Below are positions 9,920 through 17,859 of a DNA stretch of 33,681 bases, one piece after another. Position 1 is the stretch's first letter; every line of letters begins with the position of its first letter. Position numbers and translations under genes: made by a program. Source of the stretch: Candidatus Uhrbacteria bacterium (GTDB taxonomy: Bacteria; Patescibacteriota; Patescibacteriia; UBA9934). The notes under the pieces were generated by a model. It was not told where the DNA came from and ran no database searches. It was given only the letters and a program-made list of their open reading frames with translations. The stretch covers positions 1 to 33,681 of the forward strand of contig CALRGN010000004.1 in assembly GCA_943357745.1 (NCBI GenBank), given 5' to 3'.

Positions 9920-9995
9920 AGCTTTGCTAATTCTAACACGGCTTGACTCGGTGGGAAAATGAACAGTCCACCGGCATAAATATTTACCGGCAGAT

Positions 9996-10024
9996 TTGCA
10001 GAGTCCGGTGAATACTGGTACAAT
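9996..10024 (+). promoter_or_regulatory. candidate promoter for the tRNA-Leu/tRNA-CAU pair (TTGCAG-N17-TACAAT, extended TGG)
   Basis: TTGCAG 9996-10001, TACAAT 10019-10024, TG at 10016-10017. Confidence 0.55.
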
Positions 10025-10084
10025 TGCCACGGTTATTTACTGGTAGGTGATCCACCGATTACTACTCGTTAAAAGGATTTATTA

Positions 10085-10170
10085 GCCGGGATGGCGGAAT
10101 GGTATACGCGACGGACTCAAAATCCGTTTCTAGTGATAGATTGAGGGTTCGAGTCCCTCTCCCGGTACCA
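10085..10170 (+). tRNA. tRNA-Leu (anticodon CAA)
   Basis: GCCGGGA/TCCCGGT acceptor stem, anticodon loop CTCAAAA, variable arm, GGGTTCGAGTCCC T-arm, encoded CCA. Confidence 0.93.
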
Positions 10171-10226
10171 GTAATCTCTACGGATCACAGATTGTTAATT
10201 TTACCTTTGGGTGAGTTTAATAGCTT

Positions 10227-10303
10227 GGCTGGGTAGCTCAGTTGGTTAGAGCGAGGGACTCATAAGCCCTAGGTCGGCGGTTCGATCCCGCCCTCAGCCA
10301 CCA
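10227..10303 (+). tRNA. tRNA with CAU anticodon (elongator Met, or Ile2 if lysidine-modified)
   Basis: GGCTGGG/CTCAGCC acceptor (G-U pair), D-arm GCTCAGTTGGTTAGAGC, loop CTCATAA, T-arm GGCGGTTCGATCCCGCC, encoded CCA. Confidence 0.9.
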
Positions 10304-10382
10304 TGATCATTTTTTTTACAGATCTGCTGTTGATTATTAGATGTTGATTTATGTTTAGCTGAATGCTGACCGGCCGATTATT

Positions 10383-11234
10383 CTACTTCTGACAGCTGGG
10401 ACAATAATGTGTGCCTCTGCCTCCAAGGCGGATTTTTTTAATTGGAGTGGCGCAAGTTTGGCACGGTTGATTGGTATGACCAAAGACGGCTAAATAATTG
10501 TAGTTATAGCCAGCCTCACCGGTACCATCCACAAAGTCTTTGAAAGTTGTACCGCGATTTTTGACCGCTTGCGTGATCACCGTATTGATAGCGGAAAAAA
10601 GTCGCTGTTGTTGGACGAGGGTAATGGTAGTAACAATCTTGGTGGGTAAAACACCGGCCGTAAAACAGACCTCATCCACATAGATATTACCAAGACCAGC
10701 AATTAGTTTTTGATTCAATAAAAATGCTTTTAGATTGGTTCGACGACCGCGAAAAAGAGGTAAGAAATTTTCTAAAGTGAAGTTGGGGGTGAGCGGTTCA
10801 ATCCCAAATGTTTTCTCTAAATAATCTGATAGAGTTTTTTGGTCCACCAATTTTAAGTAACCAAACCGCCGCAAATCATTGAAACGGAGTAATGAGCTGT
10901 TTTTAAAAGTTATGATGACTCTGGTAAAGCGTTCCGACCAATCATCTTGATTGCCATGGGAATGACCGCCAGCGACCGGTGTTGACTGGTTTGTAAGATA
11001 AATTAATTGCCCGGTCATCTTGAGATGAATGATTAAATGACCGCCGGAGGACAGGTCCATTATTAGTAATTTGCCGCGGCGGCGGACGGCAGTGATGGTT
11101 TGGCCGGGGAGTTGAGTGGTGAGATCAGGGGAGGCTCGCTCATTATCTAGGATAAAAACTGTGGCAATGGTTTGATTCATGAGCACCGGTTCCAAATCAC
11201 GACGAATGGTTTCTACCTCGGGGAGTTCTGGCAT
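10383..11234 (-). CDS. mutM: formamidopyrimidine-DNA glycosylase
   Basis: N-terminal MPELPEVETIRRDLEP (the ORF-track start at 11243 is 3 codons too early), C-terminal Zn finger CQTCATPIKKIRLGGRGTHYCPSCQK. Confidence 0.95.
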   Translation of the reverse strand: MPELPEVETIRRDLEPVLMNQTIATVFILDNERASPDLTTQLPGQTITAVRRRGKLLIMDLSSGGHLIIHLKMTGQLIYLTNQSTPVAGGHSHGNQDDWSERFTRVIITFKNSSLLRFNDLRRFGYLKLVDQKTLSDYLEKTFGIEPLTPNFTLENFLPLFRGRRTNLKAFLLNQKLIAGLGNIYVDEVCFTAGVLPTKIVTTITLVQQQRLFSAINTVITQAVKNRGTTFKDFVDGTGEAGYNYNYLAVFGHTNQPCQTCATPIKKIRLGGRGTHYCPSCQK

Positions 11235-11237
11235 ATC

Positions 11238-11286
11238 AGCCAATATTATAAAGTTTAAAAAATTGCCTATTTGACGACAGATCCAT
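11238..11286 (-). repeat. partial second copy of the 12139-12300 palindromic element, containing the candidate fpg -10 (TATAAT)
   Basis: Minus strand ATGGATCTGTCGTCAAATAGGCAATTTTTTAAACTTTATAATATTGGCT matches + strand 12139-12187 ATGGGTCTGTCGCCAAATAGGCAATTATTTAAACTTTATAATTTTGGCT at 45 of 49 positions. Confidence 0.85.
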
Positions 11287-11333
11287 AATAGCAGGGGAAA
11301 TTATTGAAGTCTAGAAAAGTTGATCAAATGAAA

Positions 11334-11408
11334 TGACCGCCATCACCTCATCCTTCAGCTGCATGGAAGACACAGGAGGTTGCAAGAGGGTTTTGGTGAT
11401 GGCGGTCA
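11334..11408. repeat. 14-bp perfect inverted repeat with 47-nt loop, at the left border of the GC-rich segment
   Basis: tgaccgccatcacc (11334-11347) / ggtgatggcggtca (11395-11408). Confidence 0.85.
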
Positions 11409-11432
11409 CGAAACGGTGGGCGCGCGAACGAC

Positions 11433-11807
11433 CTAAGGGGTCGGTCGCGACGCCGATTGGGGCCGGGCGAGCGGAGTGGCGGGTCGGAAAACCCGATAGG
11501 CCGGCCAGAGGGCCAGACCACCGAGCCCGATCACCACCGTAGCCTGCATTAGCAGGCTGGCACCAAGGAATGCTCCTCGGGCCATGGTGGCCAGCACCGC
11601 CAGAGCGATGCCGGCGGCGGCGATCCGACCGGCGGCGGACTTCAGCTCACCGGAATCGAGCATATGCCCAATTCCATAGCCCGCGATCGCCGGAATGGCG
11701 ACCGCACCACCGATCGAGGCCAAAGGGGCTCCGAGAACGGTGGCAAGCCCGAGGGCGGCGAAAATTGCAATGACGGGAAAATTCCCGCCAGTTTTTTTCT
11801 GACTCAT
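11433..11807 (-). CDS. small GC-rich hydrophobic membrane protein, unknown function
   Basis: MSQKKTGGNFPVIAIFAALGLATVLGAPLASIGGAVAIPAIAGYGIGHML...; SD AGGAG upstream of ATG at 11807; own promoter. Confidence 0.7.
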   Translation of the reverse strand: MSQKKTGGNFPVIAIFAALGLATVLGAPLASIGGAVAIPAIAGYGIGHMLDSGELKSAAGRIAAAGIALAVLATMARGAFLGASLLMQATVVIGLGGLALWPAYRVFRPATPLARPQSASRPTP

Positions 11808-11830
11808 GGTGTCTCCTAAGTGACCGTTTA

Positions 11831-11859
11831 ATGATATCATTTTTTGATGGAAAAGTCAA
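11831..11859 (-). promoter_or_regulatory. sigma70-like promoter TTGACT-N17-TATCAT for the GC-rich gene, -10 overlapped by 12-bp palindrome AATGATATCATT
   Basis: Minus strand TTGACT (11854-11859), 17 nt, TATCAT (11831-11836); palindrome 11830-11841. Confidence 0.7.
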
Positions 11860-11960
11860 GGTTTAGAGGCTATTTATTGGGTAAATCGTAATATTTCTGA
11901 ATATCGGCCATAAAATGACCATCACAATGGACCACAAAATAAGCAGTAATCGGATTAATC

Positions 11961-11990
11961 AAAAAACCTCATCCGAAGATGAGGTTTTTT
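11961..11990 (-). terminator. intrinsic terminator of tRNA-fMet: AAAAAACCTCATC-TTCG-GATGAGGTTTTTT
   Basis: 13-bp stem with UUCG tetraloop and T-tract, abutting the tRNA CCA end. Confidence 0.9.
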
Positions 11991-12066
11991 GGTTGCAGGG
12001 GTAGGATTTGAACCTACAACCTCCGGGTTATGAGCCCGGCGAGCTGCCTGGCTGCTCTACCTTGCG
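11990..12066 (-). tRNA. initiator tRNA-fMet (CAU)
   Basis: Minus strand CGCAAGG...CCGGGCTCATAACCCGG...CCCCTGCAACCA; C1:A72 mismatch and GGG:CCC in the anticodon stem are initiator hallmarks; CCA encoded. Confidence 0.92.
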
Positions 12067-12138
12067 TTAATTTGGTCTATCACTAAACGGCTTCTAGCTA
12101 AACTTTCTTATTGACGGCAGTATAATAACCTGGCTATC

Positions 12139-12300
12139 ATGGGTCTGTCGCCAAATAGGCAATTATTTAAACTTTATAATTTTGGCTATAATCATCTTAA
12201 AATTTTTCAGCTTAGCCCAGCTAAACCTCTAAATTTATAAGTTGATTCTATCGCAAAATTCTAAGGTTTACCTTAAATTGCTATTTGGCGACAGACCCAT
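12139..12300. mobile_element. MITE-like 162-bp imperfect palindrome with 20-bp perfect terminal inverted repeats
   Basis: atgggtctgtcgccaaatag (12139-12158) / ctatttggcgacagacccat (12281-12300); arms remain similar inward to a central TTAGC-CCA-GCTAA hairpin; no transposase ORF. Confidence 0.7.
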
Positions 12301-12306
12301 TATAAT
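12278..12306 (+). promoter_or_regulatory. candidate promoter TTGCTA-N17-TATAAT, -35 inside the palindrome's right end, -10 at its flank
   Basis: TTGCTA 12278-12283, TATAAT 12301-12306, ATG at 12317. Confidence 0.55.
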
Positions 12307-12316
12307 AGCGTGAATT

Positions 12317-12799
12317 ATGACCTTAACTTTTCATGTTGTTTCAGGAGCGGCTCTAGGAACGGTGATTGGGAATCCGGTGGCCGGTTTTTTGTTGGGAATT
12401 GCCTCGCATTTACTACTTGATATCATCCCCCACGGTGATACCGGTATGGCCAATAAGTACGAAAATAAAACAAACAAAACCGCTCAAAGTGTTGCCAAAG
12501 CTTACGTTTCAATTGATGCCGCGATTGGGATCATGGTATTAGCCATTCTCTCCGCCATACTACCGCCGGCTCTCACCGATCTAGCCTATTCCCTCACCAT
12601 CATGGGTGCAATTTTGCCGGATCTGTTGGTGGGGTTGGCGGAATTATTTAAACGATCAGTGGTATTAAGAAAAATCAAAACGGGCCACTTTGTTTTTCAC
12701 AACTTAATTTCTAAAAGATTTGGCGATATTCCCCTCTCGCTTGGTTTGAGTTTACAGCTGGTAGCGATGATCATTATTTTTGATCGAATATTGTTCTAG
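12317..12799 (+). CDS. small multi-pass membrane protein, possibly YdjM-like metal-dependent hydrolase family
   Basis: HVVSGAALGTVIGNPVAGFLLGIASHLLLDIIPHGD-type N-terminus. Confidence 0.75.
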   Translation: MTLTFHVVSGAALGTVIGNPVAGFLLGIASHLLLDIIPHGDTGMANKYENKTNKTAQSVAKAYVSIDAAIGIMVLAILSAILPPALTDLAYSLTIMGAILPDLLVGLAELFKRSVVLRKIKTGHFVFHNLISKRFGDIPLSLGLSLQLVAMIIIFDRILF

Positions 12800-12835
12800 G
12801 TCACAAAATAATCCTAGCCGCACTGCCCATGCCCG

Positions 12836-13324
12836 TTAAAGTGCGATTATTCCCAGCCCGATCGCCACAATTAAACTAGCGCTTAAAGAGAGACCGATCA
12901 AGGCGCTTAAGGCTGACCCTTTCCATGGCAGTTTAAGAGCACTCGCCACTAGTGCGGCCGACCAAATCCCCGTTAAAGGTAACGGTATAAAAACGAAAAT
13001 TGCTAAACCTAAATAGCCGTAAGCATTGTAATGTTTTTCTACGACCAACTGTTTTTTGGCGATCCATTGGTCAAACTTAATGAGTAAGATGGGGTGAGCT
13101 AGTAAGGCCAATGCCCGAAGTTTATTAAAGCCAAAATAAAGGGGGAGAAAGGGCGTGAAACTGCCCAGAATCGCACCGAGAAGAATCACCTGCCAAGACT
13201 CGGGCCAGCTAATTAAACCAAACGGGATGCTCCCCCGCCATTCAATGATCGGCAAGAGGGAGATGCTATAAATTCGCCAGAAAATTTCCAGGGATGATAA
13301 CTCAAGGCCAGATAAAGGAGTCAT
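12836..13324 (-). CDS. COG2426-like small multidrug-export-type membrane protein
   Basis: LPIIEWRGSIPFGL motif and four hydrophobic segments; 23-nt overlap with the upstream gene. Confidence 0.7.
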   Translation of the reverse strand: MTPLSGLELSSLEIFWRIYSISLLPIIEWRGSIPFGLISWPESWQVILLGAILGSFTPFLPLYFGFNKLRALALLAHPILLIKFDQWIAKKQLVVEKHYNAYGYLGLAIFVFIPLPLTGIWSAALVASALKLPWKGSALSALIGLSLSASLIVAIGLGIIAL

Positions 13325-14312
13325 AAGCCCAATCGGCTAATAATAAAGAGTCTTCAAACCGGCTCGGCTTTGAATCAGCGCCCAGCACCACCACTAAAAT
13401 CTCGTGATCGTCTTTTACAAACTGACTCACAAAACAATAGCCAGCCGCCGGAATATATCCGGTCTTCCCCCCTTCAATCGCAAAGTCTCTCAGTTGATAG
13501 TTGTGACGATAGATCTCATTGGTGCTGTTAACGGTGATTGGTGAACGAGTGGAGGTGAGGGTCCACTGGTTGGCGGCCAAATACGGACGAAGAATCGGCT
13601 CTCGACTCACCTGATAATACGCCCAAGCTACATCTCTGGCGCTGGCTTTATTGTCAGCGCTCAAACCGGTAAGATCGGTAAAATGGGAGTCATTAAGCCC
13701 AAGCTCAGAGGCTAAGTTATTCATTCGCTCCACATATTCTGTTTCAGTTAGGCCCACTAATTTGGCGAGCGCATTGGTGGCGGTGTTATCTGACCCCACC
13801 AAACTAGCGGCCAGAACATCTTTGGAAGAAATATTTTGGTACAACGGAAGATAATTTTTACCATTATAATCTTGGTCCACTTCTTTAATCATCACCGTAC
13901 CGGTTAGTTCTGGATTTAATCTAACAAACACTAAGCCCGCCACTAATTTAGTGATACTGCCGATTGGTGCTGGCGTGCCACCGTCTTTAGCATACAACGC
14001 GTAGCCACTGGAGAGATCAAAAATAACGGCGTGCTTTGATGAAATGAAAGGACCAAAGTTAGCATCTTTCACCTTGGTTGGAATGATGATTTCTGCAGGG
14101 ATGGTAGTTGCCGATGAACGGTCAGCAGTTTGGTCAACCTGGAGATCCATTTGATTACCAGCTAACACTGATTTGGGAAAATGATGCACGCCGCTAATTG
14201 CCGCTGGGGGAAAATTTCTGAGACCGGCTTTATATTCATAATATGCAGGATCAATCGGAAGAAGTTCCAAAGATAAAATGCTGAGAAAACTTTGAATTAG
14301 AATTTGAAGCAT
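13302..14312 (-). CDS. D-alanyl-D-alanine carboxypeptidase (peptidase S11)
   Basis: SxxK as GSITKLVA, SDN, and GGKTGYI motifs. Confidence 0.9.
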   Translation of the reverse strand: MLQILIQSFLSILSLELLPIDPAYYEYKAGLRNFPPAAISGVHHFPKSVLAGNQMDLQVDQTADRSSATTIPAEIIIPTKVKDANFGPFISSKHAVIFDLSSGYALYAKDGGTPAPIGSITKLVAGLVFVRLNPELTGTVMIKEVDQDYNGKNYLPLYQNISSKDVLAASLVGSDNTATNALAKLVGLTETEYVERMNNLASELGLNDSHFTDLTGLSADNKASARDVAWAYYQVSREPILRPYLAANQWTLTSTRSPITVNSTNEIYRHNYQLRDFAIEGGKTGYIPAAGYCFVSQFVKDDHEILVVVLGADSKPSRFEDSLLLADWAYDSFIWP

Positions 14313-14313
14313 G

Positions 14314-14853
14314 TTATGGTTGGCTAATTGTGCCGGTTATCATAAACCGCTCTGCATGATACTCATTGTAGTCTGGGAGATCAGTGATTGCAGATAAACC
14401 TAGTAAAGTTAAGGCCTCAATGGTAAGACTAAAGTGTGGGATCGCCAACTCCCCCACCGGCTCTTCTTTGATCAATCCCCTGATCATTAGATTCCTCAAA
14501 CTCAAAGCGCAGTTAACACCACGGAGGGATTCTAGTTCTGCCTTGGTAACTGTTGAAAGATAAGCCACGGCGGTAAGGGTTTCTAGGGCGGGACGCGTTA
14601 GCTCTGCTTTCACCGATCGTTCGGTGAGATTAGCAACCGCCACCCTGGCTTCTGGCGCAATCACCAATTGCCATTCTGTCCGGTCGGTTACCAAGCGCCA
14701 ACCGCTATCCGAGGCGATTAGTTCTTGTTCCCAAACCGATAACGCTTCTTCCACTAAGGCGGGAGTGCTCTCACAGGCTTGAGCTAATTGATTGCTACTG
14801 ACCGGTTCTGATTGAGTAAGTAGACAAGCTTGTATTAATGAGATTAGCTTCAT
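14314..14853 (-). CDS. scpB: segregation and condensation protein B
   Basis: Winged-helix ScpB pattern (TRPALETLTAVAYLSTVTKAELESLRGVNC), adjacent to scpA. Confidence 0.88.
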   Translation of the reverse strand: MKLISLIQACLLTQSEPVSSNQLAQACESTPALVEEALSVWEQELIASDSGWRLVTDRTEWQLVIAPEARVAVANLTERSVKAELTRPALETLTAVAYLSTVTKAELESLRGVNCALSLRNLMIRGLIKEEPVGELAIPHFSLTIEALTLLGLSAITDLPDYNEYHAERFMITGTISQP

Positions 14854-14858
14854 ATGAT

Positions 14859-15566
14859 TCAGGATTGAGAAAGTGAAATCTCACCAAATTGCTCCGATTG
14901 ATTCACCACGATCTCTCCCCGGCGCCATAATTCCAAAACTGAAAGGAAGTGAACAACTAAATCTCCCTTGCTCGCAAAATCTCCACAAAATTCCGTAAAA
15001 GAAAAGGCTTTGAGACGAGCGAGGTGACTAGTTAACCGCGCCACTCCTTCTGCTAAGGATATTTTATTTACCGCATGCAAAGTGGCGCGCGGTTTGAGCC
15101 ACAAACTTATTCCCTGATAAAGGTTGAGCCATAGTGCATGAATGATTGAAACACTAATGCCAAGCTCGGCGGCGGAGAGATTGAGCGGAACCGTGGGGGT
15201 GAACTTAGTAGTTGGTACACCAACTATCACTCCAAGTTCTGCAATTTTTTGGAGGCGATTTGCCGCCGCTACTAAGGCTTGATATCTAGCCAGGCGATCC
15301 TCTAATTCTCCCGCCATTAATTCTTCTTCTATTTGAGGGTTAGGAAGCAAGTGGCGGGTCTTTAGATAGACCAACCGAGCAGCGATCCAAAGAAATTCTG
15401 CCACATCTTCATAATTAATCGCCTCTAGCTTGGCTAGATAAGCCAAATAATCATCACAGAGATTGGCGAGATTTAGCTCCAGAATGGTGAGCTTAGATTT
15501 TTGAACTAAAGAGAGCAGAAGTTCTAGTGGTCCCTTAAAATTAGTGGCGTTAACTTCAAAGGACAT
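14859..15566 (-). CDS. scpA: segregation and condensation protein A
   Basis: FKGPLELLLSLVQKSKLTILELNLANLCDDYLAYL; EFLWIAARLVYLKTRHLLP. Confidence 0.92.
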   Translation of the reverse strand: MSFEVNATNFKGPLELLLSLVQKSKLTILELNLANLCDDYLAYLAKLEAINYEDVAEFLWIAARLVYLKTRHLLPNPQIEEELMAGELEDRLARYQALVAAANRLQKIAELGVIVGVPTTKFTPTVPLNLSAAELGISVSIIHALWLNLYQGISLWLKPRATLHAVNKISLAEGVARLTSHLARLKAFSFTEFCGDFASKGDLVVHFLSVLELWRRGEIVVNQSEQFGEISLSQS

Positions 15567-15583
15567 AGCTAAACTTGTGGGTA

Positions 15584-16981
15584 TTAAATCAACTTAATAT
15601 GAAGATCTCTTAAGGCCTGATCTGATAAGGGTGATGGCGCCTTCAACATATGATCGTTGGCGTTGCCATCTTTGGGGAAGGCCATCACCTCTCTAATGTT
15701 GGGCTCATTGGCTAACAGCATCACAATCCGATCAATTCCTGGAGCAATGCCACCGTGGGGAGGGGCGCCAAAATCAAGGGCCTCCAGCATATGACCAAAT
15801 CGCCGATTGATATTTTCTTCATCTAATCCCATTATTTCTAAAACCGCTTTTAGGGCGGGGGCTTGATGGTTGCGAATGCTACCGCCACCAATCTCATAGC
15901 CATTGAGAACGATATCATATTGGGTGGTCATGATGTTGTTGATGTTCTGTTTGGCCATTAAGTCTGCAAGAAATTCTGACTTCGGAGCGGAGAATGGGTT
16001 GTGAGTAAATGTCCAGCCGCCGGTTTCTGTTTTTTCAAAGAATGGGAAATCAAGCACCCAGCAGAAGGCCAAAAGATTGGGGTCAGCTTTATCTTCCCGT
16101 AGATCTGGTTTGTCGTTACCATATTTAGCCATTGATTCTTGATAGGAAAGACGAGGAAAGGGAATTTGTTGGATCTTCTTTTCTGGGGTGCAGTGTTTTA
16201 CCATAGCAATCATCATCGCTTCAACAAGTTGGAGCACATCTTCTCGCTCCACAAAGGAGATTTCAAGATCAAGTTGCGTGAAATCTGGCTGACGGTCCCC
16301 ACGCTGATCTTCATCTCTAAAACAGCGGGCAATCTGGAAGTAGCGCTCAAAACCGGCCACCATCAGCAATTGCTTAAATTGCTGAGGTGATTGGGGAAGG
16401 GCGTAAAAATTACCGGGGTGAAGCCGGGATGGCACCACAAATTCTCTGGCACCGGTCTCACCCGTACTCTTAGTGAGTAGTGGCGTTTCAATTTCTACAA
16501 ACTTTTCGGCGTGCAAATATTCTCTGAAGAAAGTTACCACCTGATCTCTTAATCTAATATTTTTTTGCAAGCGTTCAGACCTAAGGTCAAGATAGCGGTA
16601 TTGCAATCTAGTCTCTTCATTGATCTGTCTGGTATCTTGGTCTAATTCAAACGGAGGAGTTTTGGCTTGATTCAAAACGGTAATAGAGGAAGCTAATAGT
16701 TCCACGGTTCCGGTGGAGATTTTATCATTAATTTGTTTTGCACCTCTAGCCTGAACGGTGCCGGTAAAAGTTACCACCCATTCTGAGCGCAATTTTTGGG
16801 CAAGCTCTGCACCTTCTCCAAGTTCCGCTGGCACCGCCACAATCTGAAGGATTCCGGAGGCATCTCGCAAATCAAAAAAAGCAACCTTTCCCATATCTCT
16901 ACGAGCGTGAATCCAGCCTGATACTATGACCTGCTCCCCCACCTTGGCCACACATTCGCTCACCAAAATTCGGTTTGACAT
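15584..16981 (-). CDS. aspS: aspartyl-tRNA synthetase, compact (no apparent GAD insertion)
   Basis: SGWIHARRDMGKVAFFDLRD, motif 2 FRDEDQRGDRQPDFTQLDLE, motif 3 GIAPGIDRIVMLL; 465 aa. Confidence 0.95.
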   Translation of the reverse strand: MSNRILVSECVAKVGEQVIVSGWIHARRDMGKVAFFDLRDASGILQIVAVPAELGEGAELAQKLRSEWVVTFTGTVQARGAKQINDKISTGTVELLASSITVLNQAKTPPFELDQDTRQINEETRLQYRYLDLRSERLQKNIRLRDQVVTFFREYLHAEKFVEIETPLLTKSTGETGAREFVVPSRLHPGNFYALPQSPQQFKQLLMVAGFERYFQIARCFRDEDQRGDRQPDFTQLDLEISFVEREDVLQLVEAMMIAMVKHCTPEKKIQQIPFPRLSYQESMAKYGNDKPDLREDKADPNLLAFCWVLDFPFFEKTETGGWTFTHNPFSAPKSEFLADLMAKQNINNIMTTQYDIVLNGYEIGGGSIRNHQAPALKAVLEIMGLDEENINRRFGHMLEALDFGAPPHGGIAPGIDRIVMLLANEPNIREVMAFPKDGNANDHMLKAPSPLSDQALRDLHIKLI

Positions 16982-17049
16982 AAAGTTTAAATTCTTTTAA
17001 TCAGGTAAAGTCTGCTTTCCCAACCTGATCCCTAACTGACACCAACATA

Positions 17050-17856
17050 TTACATCACGGCACCACTTGGTGACAAATCCACCGTACCTAAAATACCCTG
17101 CCAATACTCTTGATTTAAGTACCCGGGAACATGATAGCGCCACAAGTCATGAACGCATAAAGTAAAATCGGTAACATGCTTGGCCTCTAGAGACGGCTTA
17201 AGCCAATCGGTATAGGTGGATTTTTGACTTAGAAGTAACAGTGAATAAATCTCGGCCTCTAGCGGTTTAGATCCTTGAACGGCATTAGCATTGGTGAGTA
17301 AACAACTGGTGCAAATTAAACCCCCTCGCCCCTCATGCCATCTGATTGCTAAGGGATGAAGGGACGCCTGACAAGAGAGACAACGGGTGAGTTCAATGCT
17401 GTAACCTAGAGTGGTTAATAGTTTCATTAAAAATCCGCCTAGGATGAAGGTTTGTCTAGTTGGTCCACCAACTGAAGTCCGGTTTAAAAACCCAAGCCAC
17501 TCGCGCCAGATTTCATATAGTTCCGGCTCACCAGATTCTGTTCTAGTAACCTGATCAATCACTCCGGCGAGAGTTAGTGCTAAAATTCGTTTAGACAGTT
17601 CTTGGCGTAAATCTGGATAAGCAGCCAATTTTTCCACGCCAATAATTGACCATCCAGCGCGACCCTTGATTAGCTCTAGTTTTAGCAAAGAAAATGGTTC
17701 TAAATGAGGGGATAATTTTGCCTTAATTTTAGCGGCGCCACGGCCAAGGACTTCTAGTTTGCCAAAATCCTTGGTGAGGATACTGTAGAGCCGATCCGCC
17801 TCTCGCCACGGTTTATCGGCAATAATGATTCCTTCGGTTTTGACATTGGTCCACAT
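17050..17856 (-). CDS. recO: DNA repair protein RecO
   Basis: TEGIIIADKPWREADRLYSILTKDFGKLEVLGRGAAK; CLSC...CTSC zinc motif. Confidence 0.9.
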   Translation of the reverse strand: MWTNVKTEGIIIADKPWREADRLYSILTKDFGKLEVLGRGAAKIKAKLSPHLEPFSLLKLELIKGRAGWSIIGVEKLAAYPDLRQELSKRILALTLAGVIDQVTRTESGEPELYEIWREWLGFLNRTSVGGPTRQTFILGGFLMKLLTTLGYSIELTRCLSCQASLHPLAIRWHEGRGGLICTSCLLTNANAVQGSKPLEAEIYSLLLLSQKSTYTDWLKPSLEAKHVTDFTLCVHDLWRYHVPGYLNQEYWQGILGTVDLSPSGAVM

Positions 17857-17859
17857 AAC

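Noticed and set aside
11333-11542. 69-aa plus-strand ORF in the GC-rich segment
   Set aside because: Runs through the inverted repeat and antisense to the better-supported membrane-protein gene; high GC lowers stop frequency, so a spurious ORF is likely.
11287-12138. Composite transposon bounded by the two repeat copies
   Set aside because: Terminal repeats point outward relative to this interval (each copy's body lies on the far side), and there is no transposase, so the interval is not bounded as a composite element.
12131-12310. Target-site duplication flanking the palindromic element
   Set aside because: Flanks (ggctatc / tataatag) share only a loose GCTAT-like similarity in inverted orientation, not a direct repeat; no TSD can be claimed, so transposition is inferred only from the terminal repeats and the second copy.
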